Counted from the stretch's first letter, positions 1-9,387 are shown. The stretch is 64,000 bases of DNA from an uncultured Gammaproteobacteria bacterium (GCA_951828235.1 OX639965.1:62001-126000); one strand, 5' to 3'. Program-made: numbers and translations. Notes: generated by a model not told the origin, from the sequence alone.

Positions 1-384
1 GGGTTTCGGCACGGACCGAAAATCATCATTGACGATTCCACCCTTGTCGTTCACCTGAAGTCCGGTGACCGGCACACGTCATTGTACGACGAGGATCTTC
101 TCGCTGAACTGCGCAGGGACGGCCGTTGCGCGGCAATAGTGGAATTGAGCCCGACTGCGCTGGCGGGGCAAACGCGGCCACAGGAAACGGGCGCGTCCCC
201 CCTGGACGACGTTTGGCTGTCCCTGGTCTATTCGGTCTATTGCCAGATGCTCGCGTTCCACAAAGCCATGGCGCTGGGCGTTGCGGCGGACAGCCCCTGT
301 CCATCCGGAGAAGTCAATAGAGTGGTTAACGGGGTCAGGATATATCCCTTCAAGCGGCCGGACGAATTTGAGGTGGGCGTCTGA
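1..384 (+). CDS. agaS: AgaS-type SIS-domain amino-sugar-phosphate deaminase/isomerase (C-terminal part, 5' end outside window)
   Basis: The reading frame is open from the first base and ends in TGA at 382-384, giving 127 residues of the C-terminus. The motifs GFRHGPK, YDEDLLAELRRD and SGEVNRVVNG are those I recognise from the end of AgaS, the SIS-fold family that converts galactosamine-6-phosphate to tagatose-6-phosphate plus ammonia; relatives act on glucosamine-6-phosphate. The protein is cytosolic. A ROK kinase starts only two bases after its stop and a NagA-like deacetylase follows, so the three genes read as one amino-sugar operon of kinase, deacetylase and deaminase. The SIS fold's N-terminal half cannot be judged. 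Which epimer is used is not decided by this fragment alone. Confidence 0.8.
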   Translation, partial: GFRHGPKIIIDDSTLVVHLKSGDRHTSLYDEDLLAELRRDGRCAAIVELSPTALAGQTRPQETGASPLDDVWLSLVYSVYCQMLAFHKAMALGVAADSPCPSGEVNRVVNGVRIYPFKRPDEFEVGV

Positions 385-386
385 CA

Positions 387-1307
387 TTGCTCTACGGTCT
401 GGACATCGGTGGCACCAAGTCGGAGTTCGCTGTCTTCGACCATGATCTGAACCGCGCCCACACACACCGAATCGCCACACCGACAGGCGATTATGACGAA
501 TTTCTGCGGACAATCAGCGATGTCGTTGTACGAGCCGACGCTCAATTCGGGTCGGTGGGATCCGTCGGCGTCGGGCTGCCGGGCATCGTCGATCAGACCG
601 GCAGGTCCTTTTCGGCAAATGTCCCGTGCCTTACCGGTCGTAACGTTAAGGCCGGACTGTCCCGGGCCTTGGGCCGGGAGGTCGCCGTTATCAATGACGG
701 CCGAGCTTTCGCCTTATCGGAGGCTAACGGAGGCGCCGCCAGCAACCATGAGCGCGTTATCGGCGCGATCCTGGGTACGGGCGCCGTGGGCGGCTACTGT
801 GTGCGCGGGCAGTTGCAGACCGGCAGAGACGGAGTGGCGGGCGAATGGGGGCACTTGCCGATCGCGGCTACCGTGCTGGAGCGTCACGCCCTGCCTCTTT
901 ACCGCTGCGGCTGCGGCGCCTCCGGGTGCATAGAGTGTTATGTATCCGGCCCAGGATTCTCGCGAATATACAAGCACCTGACAGAGTCCCGCCTGTCGGC
1001 CCTGGAAATCGTTCGCTGCATGCGCGAAGGCGCGGAGTCCTGCGCGAAGGTGTTCGACATCTGGATCGACTGTCTGGCCAGTTGTTTTTCCCAACTGATA
1101 CTTCACGTCAATCCCGATATTATCGTCATCGGTGGTGGATTGTCCCGTATTTCTGAACTCTACGATCGCCTGCCTCAGGTCTTGTCCGTTCATTTGTTCG
1201 GCGACATCCAACCGCCCGCGATCGTGCCGGCAAGGTACGGCGATGCCAGCGGCGTGCGGGGCGCGGCCATAGTCGGCGCCCGGAATTCCGGAACCGCTAC
1301 CGTCTAA
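387..1307 (+). CDS. ROK-family N-acetylhexosamine kinase (NagK/AgaK type)
   Basis: A 306-residue cytosolic ATP-dependent sugar kinase. The N-terminal phosphate-binding loop is LDIGGTK (residues 5-11), the probable catalytic base is Asp104 in VINDG, and the ROK zinc site is visible as GEWGH (His156) plus Cys174, Cys176 and Cys181 in CGCGASGC. Length matches NagK/AgaK (about 300 residues). The start is a TTG, two bases after the agaS stop, which suggests translational coupling. Expected reaction: phosphorylation of imported GlcNAc or GalNAc at position 6, before the downstream deacetylase. There is no N-terminal helix-turn-helix, so it is a kinase and not a ROK repressor. Sugar specificity is not readable from sequence. 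Confidence 0.88.
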   Translation: MLYGLDIGGTKSEFAVFDHDLNRAHTHRIATPTGDYDEFLRTISDVVVRADAQFGSVGSVGVGLPGIVDQTGRSFSANVPCLTGRNVKAGLSRALGREVAVINDGRAFALSEANGGAASNHERVIGAILGTGAVGGYCVRGQLQTGRDGVAGEWGHLPIAATVLERHALPLYRCGCGASGCIECYVSGPGFSRIYKHLTESRLSALEIVRCMREGAESCAKVFDIWIDCLASCFSQLILHVNPDIIVIGGGLSRISELYDRLPQVLSVHLFGDIQPPAIVPARYGDASGVRGAAIVGARNSGTATV

Positions 1308-1408
1308 GCCGCACTGTTACCGCACCTGTGCTTCGTGACGCTTCGGCAGGCTGTAGCGATCCTTCCGTTCGTTACCTGAAGAAATGCGAACGACACAAAC
1401 ATAGAACG

Positions 1409-2563
1409 ATGCAAACTACGGCTTTGACCAATGCCACGGTATTCACAGGCGAGACGGTGCATGAGAACTGCTCGATTGTCATCGAGCGGGGGATCGTCAG
1501 GCGCCTATTGTTGAATGGTTGCTATACGGAGGGTACAGCGGCTGTAACTGACGTTAAGGGCCGCGTCCTGGCGCCGGGTTTCATTGATATGCAGGTAAAC
1601 GGTGGAGGCGGCGTACTGTTCAATAATACGCCCACCGTGGAATCTCTGCGCATAATGGGAAACGCACATTCGAGGTTCGGCACCACCGCCTTCCTGCCCA
1701 CCCTGATCAGCGACCATTACGAGGTAATGCGCGCCGGGCTGGACGCCGTCCGGCGAGCAAACCAGGAAGCAGTACCGGGTGTGCTGGGCATTCACCTGGA
1801 AGGGCCATTCCTCAGCGCGGAGCGGAGAGGCGTTCACGACGCCACCCGATTCAGGACGATTGACGACGAAGCGATGGAAATCATCACGTCGCTGAGGCCG
1901 GACCTGGTGACCTTGATAACTCTGGCGCCGGAAATGACAACGCCGGACGTCATCGCTCGCCTCTGCAGCGCCGGCGTGATCGTGTTTATGGGACATTCCG
2001 CGGCTAACTACGAGCAATGTCAGGCGGCCCTGAATGCGGGTGCCAGTGGTTTTACGCACCTCTTCAACGGCATGACGTCAATAGCGGGCCAGGAGCCTGG
2101 CCTCGTGGGAGCGGCCCTGGAACCGGGAGAAAGTGCCTTCAGCATTATCGCGGATGGTCACCACGTGCATCCCGCAGCTTTTCGGGCCGCATTAAACGCC
2201 GCCGGGCGCGGCCGTGCGGTACTGATAACGGATGCAATGCCGACAGTCGGATCCAGGGAAAAAGCGTTCGAGCTGTATGGCAAACCGATCGAGCTGCGCG
2301 AAGGCGTGCTGCGGGATTGGCGCGGTTCTCTCGCCGGATCGCATCTGAACATGATTGACGCGGTGCGCAATGCCATGCATTTTGCGAAGTTGGACTGCTG
2401 GGAAGCCCTCCGGATGGCTTCCTGCTATTCCGCGCGGGTGCTGGGCGTTGAGAGTCATCGCGGGTTTATCCGTCCAGGCTATGCCGCCGACTTCGTCGAG
2501 TTGGACGAAGACATGAGCCTTCATCGGACCTGGGTTGCGGGAAAGCCTATACCGGCAATGTAG
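1409..2563 (+). CDS. nagA: N-acetylhexosamine-6-phosphate deacetylase (NagA/AgaA family)
   Basis: A 384-residue amidohydrolase that removes acetate from GlcNAc-6-P or GalNAc-6-P. Visible family motifs are PGFIDMQVNGGGG near the N-terminus, HLEGPFL (metal-ligand Glu), GHSAA, THLFNGM and ITDAM with the catalytic Asp. The frame extends upstream to a GTG at 1328, but the ATG at 1409 gives the standard family N-terminus and length (E. coli NagA is 382 residues). It follows the ROK kinase in the same direction after about 100 bases. Together with agaS and the kinase it completes the cytosolic part of the pathway. Whether it is a NagA or an AgaA enzyme is unresolved. Confidence 0.92.
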   Translation: MQTTALTNATVFTGETVHENCSIVIERGIVRRLLLNGCYTEGTAAVTDVKGRVLAPGFIDMQVNGGGGVLFNNTPTVESLRIMGNAHSRFGTTAFLPTLISDHYEVMRAGLDAVRRANQEAVPGVLGIHLEGPFLSAERRGVHDATRFRTIDDEAMEIITSLRPDLVTLITLAPEMTTPDVIARLCSAGVIVFMGHSAANYEQCQAALNAGASGFTHLFNGMTSIAGQEPGLVGAALEPGESAFSIIADGHHVHPAAFRAALNAAGRGRAVLITDAMPTVGSREKAFELYGKPIELREGVLRDWRGSLAGSHLNMIDAVRNAMHFAKLDCWEALRMASCYSARVLGVESHRGFIRPGYAADFVELDEDMSLHRTWVAGKPIPAM

Positions 2564-2732
2564 AGACGGCCCCTGGCGCATCCATACTCGTGCGGCCGCA
2601 CGGCAATATGGTGGAGCGATTCTCCACTCCGATTGCTTTCCGGACGCCTGCTCTGAGCCAGGATTGAGTATCCTTGTTTTCAAAATTCGAAAATTAAAGA
2701 AACTTTATCTGGATTACGTATTCCTGTGTTTT

Positions 2733-2761
2733 GGGGTTTATTTGAAATAATATGGTATATT
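2733..2761 (+). promoter_or_regulatory. Candidate extended -10 promoter of the amino-sugar TonB receptor
   Basis: In the AT-rich 238-base gap before the receptor, TGGTATATT at 2753-2761 matches an extended -10 element (TGnTATAAT). A weak -35 would fall near 2733-2738. Transcription would begin near 2768, just before a palindrome. This is inferred by pattern only. Confidence 0.4.
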
Positions 2762-2771
2762 ACAAAATCAT

Positions 2772-2784
2772 ATGAAAGTTTCAT
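2772..2784. promoter_or_regulatory. Candidate repressor operator (ATGAAA-G-TTTCAT palindrome)
   Basis: A 13-bp palindrome with a single central base lies just downstream of the predicted -10 of the TonB receptor gene and 16 bases before its start codon. Its core GAAAGTTTCA recurs in the promoter of the GH20 gene at 9361-9370. The position after the -10 fits a repressor site. No regulator gene is in the window. Confidence 0.45.
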
Positions 2785-2800
2785 TTAGGGGAGACATCAT

Positions 2801-5416
2801 ATGAGGATATTCAAGATAATCGGCGGCGCCTCGCTGGCATTGGCGCTCCAAGTGGGCAATGTGCAAGAGACGACGGATGACGACAGAATGGATCAAGTTC
2901 ATTCAGAGGATCTTGAGGAAATCGTCGTATATGGTCGGTATCAGGAAAGTCTGAGACGGTCTCTGGACCAAAAGCGATTCGCCGTAGAAGTAGTAGAAGC
3001 GATTTCTGCCGAAGATATCGGCCTATTGCCCGACACTACGATCGCCGATTCTCTTGGCCGTTTGCCCGGCATCTACGCGCTTAAGGATCGCGGTAATGAC
3101 AGTCTGATCGTTGCTCGAGGATTGGCGCCAGGACTTTCAATCGGCACCCTGAACGGCCGCGAACTTGCTACAGCGGAAACGGAGCGCACGGTCCGTTACG
3201 AACAATTCCCGTCGGAACTCATAAGTGGCGCCCAGGTCTACAAGACGCAAAGCGCAGACACGATCGAAGGCGGAATTGGGGCATCCATCGATATGCACAC
3301 ACTGAACCCGCTGGACTTCACTGAACGTGGCGCCACGCTTAAGGTCGCGGGTCTATACCATGATCGAGTAAAGGACCGGCCGCGGTCGGAGGAAACCGGT
3401 ATCCGCGCAAGCGGATCCTATTTCGATCAATTCGCCGGCGACACGCTGGGACTTGCGCTGGGCTTCAGCCGGAACGACCAACCCTCCGTGGTATCCCACT
3501 ATGACAATTGGGGCTGGAACACCTTCTCAAGTGCGGATGTCGACGACGATGGCAATCCCGACTATGCGCCTTGGGGTAACGGCCCCGTTATTCTAGCGGG
3601 TTCGGAGCTTCGAACCAGCGTATTGGCGAAAATGCAGTGGCAGCCCACCGAAAGGTTTGCGCTTGCGGCCGACATGTACTACACGGATTGGAATATCCGG
3701 GAAGATGAGGACAACGTTTGGAACTGCTGCTGGGACAATTGGAACGATTGGCAGGATGCGGCCGGTGGTTTCACAGATGAAACGGTCATAAACAACTACG
3801 TGGTTGCCGGAACGATTTCCGCAGGCGCCCAGTACCTGACGCAGGTGGCCTCTCGCTGGGTCCAGAATAATTCAACCATGGCTGCTGGGCTAAGAGTGGA
3901 ATTCGATGCGGGCGGCTGGGGCGTCGAGGGTGATTTGTCCCGTTCGGTCGGTGAGCGCGACAACGTTTGGCGTGGCATTAACTTCGCGTATGCTGGGCCG
4001 CCGGTTACGGTTCGCTACGATTTTCGCCCGGACAGGCCGGTTACGACTTACATAGACGACAGTGCGGCGCACGTGCTCGACCTCAATAACTACAATCCAG
4101 GCGCCATGGCTGTCTCAAGCGATGCTGATCTTGAGGACACGATCGATGCCCTGCAATTATCGCTGACCCGGTCCTTTGACAGCGCCGGCTTCACCGACAT
4201 TGATCTCGGTGTTCGAGTCAGCCAAAGAGAGAAAAACCACCGCTCGCGCGGGTGGAGTCAATCGCCCAACGTAGCCACGATTCCACAAGCGGTTCTCGAT
4301 TCGGCGTTGGGGTACGAGTTGGACGGACAACTGCAACTGATACAAGTCAATTTTGATGTTGCGCAACAGGAGATCTTCGGCGGCCTGGATGATGCGAATC
4401 GACCATTTGACCCCTCTAGCGGCTGGGGCGTTACCGAAGACACACTTGCCGCATGGGTGAAGCTTGGCCTGTCGGGAGCGTGGGGGCCGGTCCCGGTGAG
4501 TGGCAATCTTGGCGTGAGATATGTCGATACCGAGCAAGAGGGCACGGGCACCGAATTTGTGGACGGCGTACCCCAATCAATACGCGAAGGCAATGACTAC
4601 CAGAAGGTCTTGCCGAGTCTGAATCTGAACTTCGAATTGTCAGAAACCCAACTCTTGCGGTTTGGTGTGGGAAAGTCTATCGCAAGGGCCCCAGTTGACC
4701 AATTGCGACCTAATCGATCCATCACATTGGATATTTCGGGCTCACCCTTCTTCAGCGGTAGCGGTGGTAACCCGACGCTTGAACCATTTGAAGCAACGTA
4801 CGCGGACGTTTCTTACGAATGGTATTTTGCTGAAGATGCACTCTTCGCACTGGCGCTTTTCTACAAAGACGTTAGCACGTACATAGGCGTTACGACCGAT
4901 CAGTTCGAGATCGACGGTACGGCGGCGATGATCTGGCGACCCGTTAACGGTAATGGAGGGGACATATCCGGTTTCGAAGTGACCCTGCAGACTGCGTTGA
5001 ACGCTTTACCAGGCTTTCTCCGCGACTTCGGTATCAATCTGAACTATGCATACCTGGACACCAACATCCTCGAGGACGCGCCAGTCGACGATCCCTTACC
5101 GCTTAGTGGATTGGCCCGCGACAATTTTTCCGCAGTACTCTGGTACTACCTGGGCGGATTCGAGGCGCGTGCGTCTTACAGTTACCGTAGCGATTCAACG
5201 GTGCTGATTCGCGGTGGGCTGCAGACGCTAGAAAGCGCATCGTACGTTGACGTTAGCCTATCCTATGACGTTACCGACAACGCGCAAGTCAAAGTGGACC
5301 TCGGCAACCTTACGGACCAGGGGGTTCGAGCCCATGCGAATCGCAATCCGGCAACTTTGGGCCGTTACCGGGAATACGGGCGCAGGTTCAGCATCGGCCT
5401 GAACTATAAATTTTAG
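2801..5416 (+). CDS. TonB-dependent outer-membrane receptor of the amino-sugar locus
   Basis: An 871-residue protein with an N-terminal signal segment (MRIFKIIGGASLALALQ), a TonB-box-like EEIVVYGRY, a plug domain (SAEDIGLLPDTTIADSL, then GLAPGLSIGTLNGRE) and a long beta-barrel ending in the terminal Phe typical of outer-membrane proteins (SIGLNYKF). The plug style is that of the large Xanthomonas/Caulobacter-type receptor group linked to glycan uptake. A Shine-Dalgarno-like GGGGAG lies about 8 bases before the ATG at 2801. It sits downstream of the kinase/deacetylase genes and is convergent with the GH20-GH123 operon, so it probably imports N-acetylhexosamine oligosaccharides. The substrate is inferred from neighbours only. 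Confidence 0.9.
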   Translation: MRIFKIIGGASLALALQVGNVQETTDDDRMDQVHSEDLEEIVVYGRYQESLRRSLDQKRFAVEVVEAISAEDIGLLPDTTIADSLGRLPGIYALKDRGNDSLIVARGLAPGLSIGTLNGRELATAETERTVRYEQFPSELISGAQVYKTQSADTIEGGIGASIDMHTLNPLDFTERGATLKVAGLYHDRVKDRPRSEETGIRASGSYFDQFAGDTLGLALGFSRNDQPSVVSHYDNWGWNTFSSADVDDDGNPDYAPWGNGPVILAGSELRTSVLAKMQWQPTERFALAADMYYTDWNIREDEDNVWNCCWDNWNDWQDAAGGFTDETVINNYVVAGTISAGAQYLTQVASRWVQNNSTMAAGLRVEFDAGGWGVEGDLSRSVGERDNVWRGINFAYAGPPVTVRYDFRPDRPVTTYIDDSAAHVLDLNNYNPGAMAVSSDADLEDTIDALQLSLTRSFDSAGFTDIDLGVRVSQREKNHRSRGWSQSPNVATIPQAVLDSALGYELDGQLQLIQVNFDVAQQEIFGGLDDANRPFDPSSGWGVTEDTLAAWVKLGLSGAWGPVPVSGNLGVRYVDTEQEGTGTEFVDGVPQSIREGNDYQKVLPSLNLNFELSETQLLRFGVGKSIARAPVDQLRPNRSITLDISGSPFFSGSGGNPTLEPFEATYADVSYEWYFAEDALFALALFYKDVSTYIGVTTDQFEIDGTAAMIWRPVNGNGGDISGFEVTLQTALNALPGFLRDFGINLNYAYLDTNILEDAPVDDPLPLSGLARDNFSAVLWYYLGGFEARASYSYRSDSTVLIRGGLQTLESASYVDVSLSYDVTDNAQVKVDLGNLTDQGVRAHANRNPATLGRYREYGRRFSIGLNYKF

Positions 5417-5485
5417 CCCTCACGCGAAGGCGACTCCGACGACATGCCCCCTTCTGCAAGGGAGTTCAACCGGAACGCTGAGAGG

Positions 5486-7672
5486 CTATCGACAACGATT
5501 TGGAGTTATAGAACGTGAAACTTCGTGCAGCCGCTCGCGGGCCTGAACAAGCAGATCCGGTGCTTGGCCGGCCATGAGCGCTTCGTTGGAAAACGAGTCC
5601 ACGGCTGTCTGCAGCGTGAATCGCAGGTCCTCCCGGTTGCATCGGGCGATCGCCTCTCGCAGTACCTGAATCTTCTCGAAATCTTCAATCCCGTCCCGAA
5701 GCAATTCCGAGCGCACGCTCGGCACAACAGTCATGCTCGCATCGTTGCTGCTTCGATAGACGATAGAAAAATCACCTGCCGTAAATCGTCCATCACGCAA
5801 ATCCAGCGGGTGGCAGGTCTTCCAGTTGTCGAATGCCCAACGCAAGTACCCGTGATGCCCCCGAGCCAAGGCATACCATGGAATGGCCGTCATATCGGCC
5901 GGATTGGCATCGGCGGCGACAAAGCTGTTCGGGCGCTTGTTCGAGCAGCTCGTGTAGAACGTCGTAAGCTGGCCCTCATACGTTTCTACTTTCGGTTCAG
6001 TTTCGTAATATCCCGAAACGTCATACAAACTCCCGATAACGCGCCTGTTCGGCGCATGACCATAGGCCAATCCGATTTTCCAGTCCTCATCGTTGAATCG
6101 AATCAGTCCGATTGCGCGCTCCATTTCGTCTTCGGGGACCTCATCCATGTAGAGGACCGTTTTTTCAAACCATCCCCTCTCCTTAAGATGCGCTTTGAAA
6201 TCAGTAAGAAAATTGTTCCACAAGGCATTGTAGATTCGCGATCCTATCGGCGCTTTGAATACTCTTCTTTCCCCGCTGGCGGCGTCCCGGAAGGGTATTT
6301 CATCCCCGTTCCATCCAACCGGAGAAAAAGCGCTGATCTGCCCGTCAATGCCCCAGGAGGCCATCCGTCTGACGTGTGCGTCAAAGACCGAATAGTCGTA
6401 TTTCCAGCGCTTGCCGTTTTCCAGCGCTATCCATTCGATCATTGATGGCGCCGCGAGGGACCCGTCTTTAATGTAGGCGGTAACGACGCGTTGGCCCAAT
6501 TCAGCCAGGTAGCGATAGAACGGCTCCACGAGGCGATAGTGGCCATCGGACCAGACTTCAATCGTCCTTTGAGGGTTTACGTCGTTGTATCGGTCCAGCA
6601 CGGAAACGGGAAACTGCCACAAGTCCAGATGAAATTTTCTCTTCGAAGGCAAGGGCAGTTTCCAGGTCGAGACCTGGAGGGACACTTTCAGCCTCGCCGG
6701 TGCTTTCCCGTCCGACCGGATTGAGATCGTGCCGAAGTAGCGCCCGGGGTCTGCGTCATATGGAATATCGATCGAAATCCACACAATGGCCGGATAGCCG
6801 GGTGGGTGATCCGGCGACGGTTGCGGCTGCAGCGCGTCCGACAGGTGTGCAATCTCGTTTCGAACGAGGTAACCGTCGCAACCGCGCGCCTCTATGTCGC
6901 CAACTACGAATTGGGGGTACCGGAACGAAACGGCGGCGGCAATGGTGTCTCCCCACTCCGTACTGAAATCGGTTGCCTCAATGGAAAGGCGTCTTCCGCC
7001 GGTAATGCCGCTGATAAGAACCTGTTTCTGAAGGCGCTCGCCTCTCCAGCCCGCCGCGTTCCATCGCTTTTCTCCCGACAATGCCGGGGGAAGATCTCTT
7101 TGAAACCATTGATATTCGGATTCAAAGCTTGCAGCAAATACTTGAGCAGCTTGCGTAGCGTTCTGCTCAGTGGCAGGTAGCGCAACGCTAGCGCCGGCGG
7201 AGGACTCCGGCCCGCCCGTGTCCCGAATCTCCATGGTGAAGCGCAGCCAACCCGCGTCGGACACCGCATATTTGTCGTCGTCATCATGAGCCCATAGCGT
7301 GTAGGCCGTTTTTTTCAAAGTGACCGTTGGCGCGCCGCCCAGGACGCGCTTGAACCGATTGAAAGTCAAACAGCGCGGCAGGCTGGCGGGATGAAAGCTG
7401 TAATCACTGAGATCGCCATCATGCACCGAAGGGTCGATATTGCACCCGGTGGCTTTGGGCAGGACTACATCGGGTATGGCCACGCCCATGAACAGGACCA
7501 TGTCCGCTATGCGGGCGCAATCGGCGAATTCCGGAGCCGCGTCGTTCTGCGCCATAGCCGTCTCGCCCCAGAACACGAAAATAAGCGCGAATGCAAACGC
7601 GCCGATCATGGCTGCACGTCCTTGCCGGTTCGCAATTGTTGCGATCCTGGCGGCGTACCGAACGGTTTTCAT
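5486..7672 (-). CDS. Secreted GH123/DUF4091-type glycoside hydrolase (probable beta-N-acetylgalactosaminidase)
   Basis: A 728-residue exported protein. The N-terminus carries a hydrophobic signal ending near AMAQ (about residue 42); Met22 is an alternative start. A beta-sandwich-like region (to about residue 340) precedes a TIM-barrel-like domain. The adjacent acidic pair Asp510-Glu511 in VLYMDEVPEDE matches the catalytic Asp-Glu of GH123, which uses substrate-assisted catalysis through the 2-acetamido group. The C-terminal RSELLRDGIEDFEKIQVL is a hallmark of DUF4091. It lies 22 bases downstream of the GH20 gene and is probably co-transcribed with it. GH123 members characterised so far cleave beta-GalNAc, which supports GalNAc-containing glycans as substrate. 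Exact linkage is unknown. Confidence 0.78.
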   Translation of the reverse strand: MKTVRYAARIATIANRQGRAAMIGAFAFALIFVFWGETAMAQNDAAPEFADCARIADMVLFMGVAIPDVVLPKATGCNIDPSVHDGDLSDYSFHPASLPRCLTFNRFKRVLGGAPTVTLKKTAYTLWAHDDDDKYAVSDAGWLRFTMEIRDTGGPESSAGASVALPATEQNATQAAQVFAASFESEYQWFQRDLPPALSGEKRWNAAGWRGERLQKQVLISGITGGRRLSIEATDFSTEWGDTIAAAVSFRYPQFVVGDIEARGCDGYLVRNEIAHLSDALQPQPSPDHPPGYPAIVWISIDIPYDADPGRYFGTISIRSDGKAPARLKVSLQVSTWKLPLPSKRKFHLDLWQFPVSVLDRYNDVNPQRTIEVWSDGHYRLVEPFYRYLAELGQRVVTAYIKDGSLAAPSMIEWIALENGKRWKYDYSVFDAHVRRMASWGIDGQISAFSPVGWNGDEIPFRDAASGERRVFKAPIGSRIYNALWNNFLTDFKAHLKERGWFEKTVLYMDEVPEDEMERAIGLIRFNDEDWKIGLAYGHAPNRRVIGSLYDVSGYYETEPKVETYEGQLTTFYTSCSNKRPNSFVAADANPADMTAIPWYALARGHHGYLRWAFDNWKTCHPLDLRDGRFTAGDFSIVYRSSNDASMTVVPSVRSELLRDGIEDFEKIQVLREAIARCNREDLRFTLQTAVDSFSNEALMAGQAPDLLVQARERLHEVSRSITPNRCR

Positions 7673-7694
7673 GGGCTGCGGCGGAGCGCCGGCT

Positions 7695-9332
7695 TTAGTG
7701 CGTCAAATAGGAAAAATCGCTTGGCCAGTCACCGAACACGCGGTAATTCAGCCCCATCGCCTCATACCGTTGACATTGGACGTGGAGGCGCTTTTTAAAG
7801 TTGTCAAGGTCCTTCGCGCCCTTCGGGCTCCAGGCAATTTCGGCGAGCGCGGACAACCTCGGGAAAATCATGTATTCGTAATACTCGTTGGTCTTGACGA
7901 ATTCCGTCCAGAGGTTGGCCTGCAACCCCATAATCCGGGACTCTTCTTCCTGCGAGTACGTGTCCGGGACGGGTTCCCATTGATGAATGAGCTCGAACGA
8001 ATTGGGGCCGTTGTCGTTGCCCTCCCAGGGGGCGCCCGGCTCTCCAGGTCCATTGGGATAATCGAAATACAGGTAATTGGTGGGCGAAATAATTACCCGG
8101 TGCCCTTTCCTGACCGCGTGGTCGCGGGCTTCGGGCCGCAGATGCAGCCACCACTGGACGATCGTATTCGGGTTGATTTCGAACTCGACTATGTCGTCCC
8201 ATCCAATGGGCGTGTAGCCCTTTTCCACAATGAAATCAGCAACGAAACGGTCGAAGTGCCCTTCGACTTCTTTCAGATCGGTGTAGCCGTTTTCCTCCAT
8301 AAAGGTCCGAATTCCCGGAATGTCGGCCCAACGGTGATCACGAACCTCATCGCCGCCGAAATGTAGGTATCCGGACGGAAAAAGCTCCATGACCTCAACC
8401 AGCACATCTTTGACGAACTCGTAGGTTTCCGCGTTTGCAGGGTTGAACGTCCTGTGTCCGTCAAAGAACTGGGGATAGGCTCTGGCGGCCGCCATCGAGT
8501 GCCCGGGCATATCGATTTCCGGGACTACCATGATGTGATGCCGCGCCGCATGCTCCACGATTTCCCGAATATCCTCTTTTGAAAAATACCAGCGTTCGGG
8601 TCCCTCCGGGTTGGTTCGATCTCCGATCGCTCCCACAGTCGTTAGCCTGGGGTACTTTTCAATCTCGATTCTCCAGCCGGGATCGTCCGTCAGATGCAGA
8701 TGCAATACGTTGAGCTTGTGAACAGCCATTGCATCGATCGTCTTCTTCAGCTGCTCTTTGGAGAAGAAGTGACGAGAAACGTCGATCATCAGACCTCTCC
8801 ATCCAAACCGGGGACGATCGGTGACCTCTACCAGGGGAAGGAGAAGTTCGTCCATTCTCAAGGCGCCGGCGTTATTGGAGTACACCTGCGGCGGCAATAA
8901 CTGAAGCAGCGTTTGAACCCCGTAGAACAACCCGGCCGGATATGCAGCCGTAATGTCAATCCTTGTCCTTGAGACAGTGAGCCGGTAGCCCTCCCTTCCC
9001 GGATCGAACGGCCTGTCCGGCGTCAACGGCGAACCCAGGCGAAGAGCTATCCTGGTCGATAAGCCATCATCCGATTCCCATTCGCGAATCGGTATCGCGT
9101 AACCTGAAGCCTTACGAAGCCGCTGAGCAAGATAGGACGACGCCTTGCCGGCGTTCGGTCCGGCGATTATGTCAGTGTTGTCGCCGATCAGAAACGAACC
9201 TGCTGATCGTGTTACAGACAACGGCTTTGGAATAATGGGCCACTCAGGTTCCTCGCCCGTCGCGCACAGGCAGACGCTCGAAAATATCAAGGCGCCGACG
9301 GCACACGTTATGCGCAAACTCCGATCGTTCAT
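7695..9332 (-). CDS. Secreted GH20 beta-N-acetylhexosaminidase
   Basis: A 545-residue enzyme with a signal peptide (hydrophobic residues 8-22), an N-terminal GH20b-like alpha/beta domain (about 30-170) and the catalytic TIM barrel. Family motifs include RPRFGWRGLMIDVSRHF, LHLHLTDDPGWR and the catalytic Asp328-Glu329 in HFGGDEV. GH20 enzymes release terminal beta-GlcNAc or beta-GalNAc by substrate-assisted hydrolysis. An upstream TTG at 9371 is open, but ATG at 9332 gives a proper signal peptide, and the predicted promoter would overlap the TTG. First gene of a two-gene minus-strand operon with the GH123 gene. It supplies the monosaccharide used by the kinase/deacetylase/deaminase operon. Confidence 0.93.
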   Translation of the reverse strand: MNDRSLRITCAVGALIFSSVCLCATGEEPEWPIIPKPLSVTRSAGSFLIGDNTDIIAGPNAGKASSYLAQRLRKASGYAIPIREWESDDGLSTRIALRLGSPLTPDRPFDPGREGYRLTVSRTRIDITAAYPAGLFYGVQTLLQLLPPQVYSNNAGALRMDELLLPLVEVTDRPRFGWRGLMIDVSRHFFSKEQLKKTIDAMAVHKLNVLHLHLTDDPGWRIEIEKYPRLTTVGAIGDRTNPEGPERWYFSKEDIREIVEHAARHHIMVVPEIDMPGHSMAAARAYPQFFDGHRTFNPANAETYEFVKDVLVEVMELFPSGYLHFGGDEVRDHRWADIPGIRTFMEENGYTDLKEVEGHFDRFVADFIVEKGYTPIGWDDIVEFEINPNTIVQWWLHLRPEARDHAVRKGHRVIISPTNYLYFDYPNGPGEPGAPWEGNDNGPNSFELIHQWEPVPDTYSQEEESRIMGLQANLWTEFVKTNEYYEYMIFPRLSALAEIAWSPKGAKDLDNFKKRLHVQCQRYEAMGLNYRVFGDWPSDFSYLTH

Positions 9333-9353
9333 TCCAACCCGGCTTTTAGCACA

Positions 9354-9387
9354 ATATAACGAAAGTTTCAATAAGTTTTGAAAATTC
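9354..9387 (-). promoter_or_regulatory. Candidate GH20 promoter with embedded GAAA-N-TTTC operator
   Basis: On the minus strand a TATATT hexamer (9354-9359 on the plus numbering) is preceded by a spacer containing TGAAACTTTC, whose plus-strand form GAAAGTTTCA lies at 9361-9370. The same ten bases occur in the receptor operator at 2774-2783. A site between -35 and -10 would suit repression. Between this promoter and the next gene (9388-9521) I see only small GC-rich hairpins. Confidence 0.4.
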
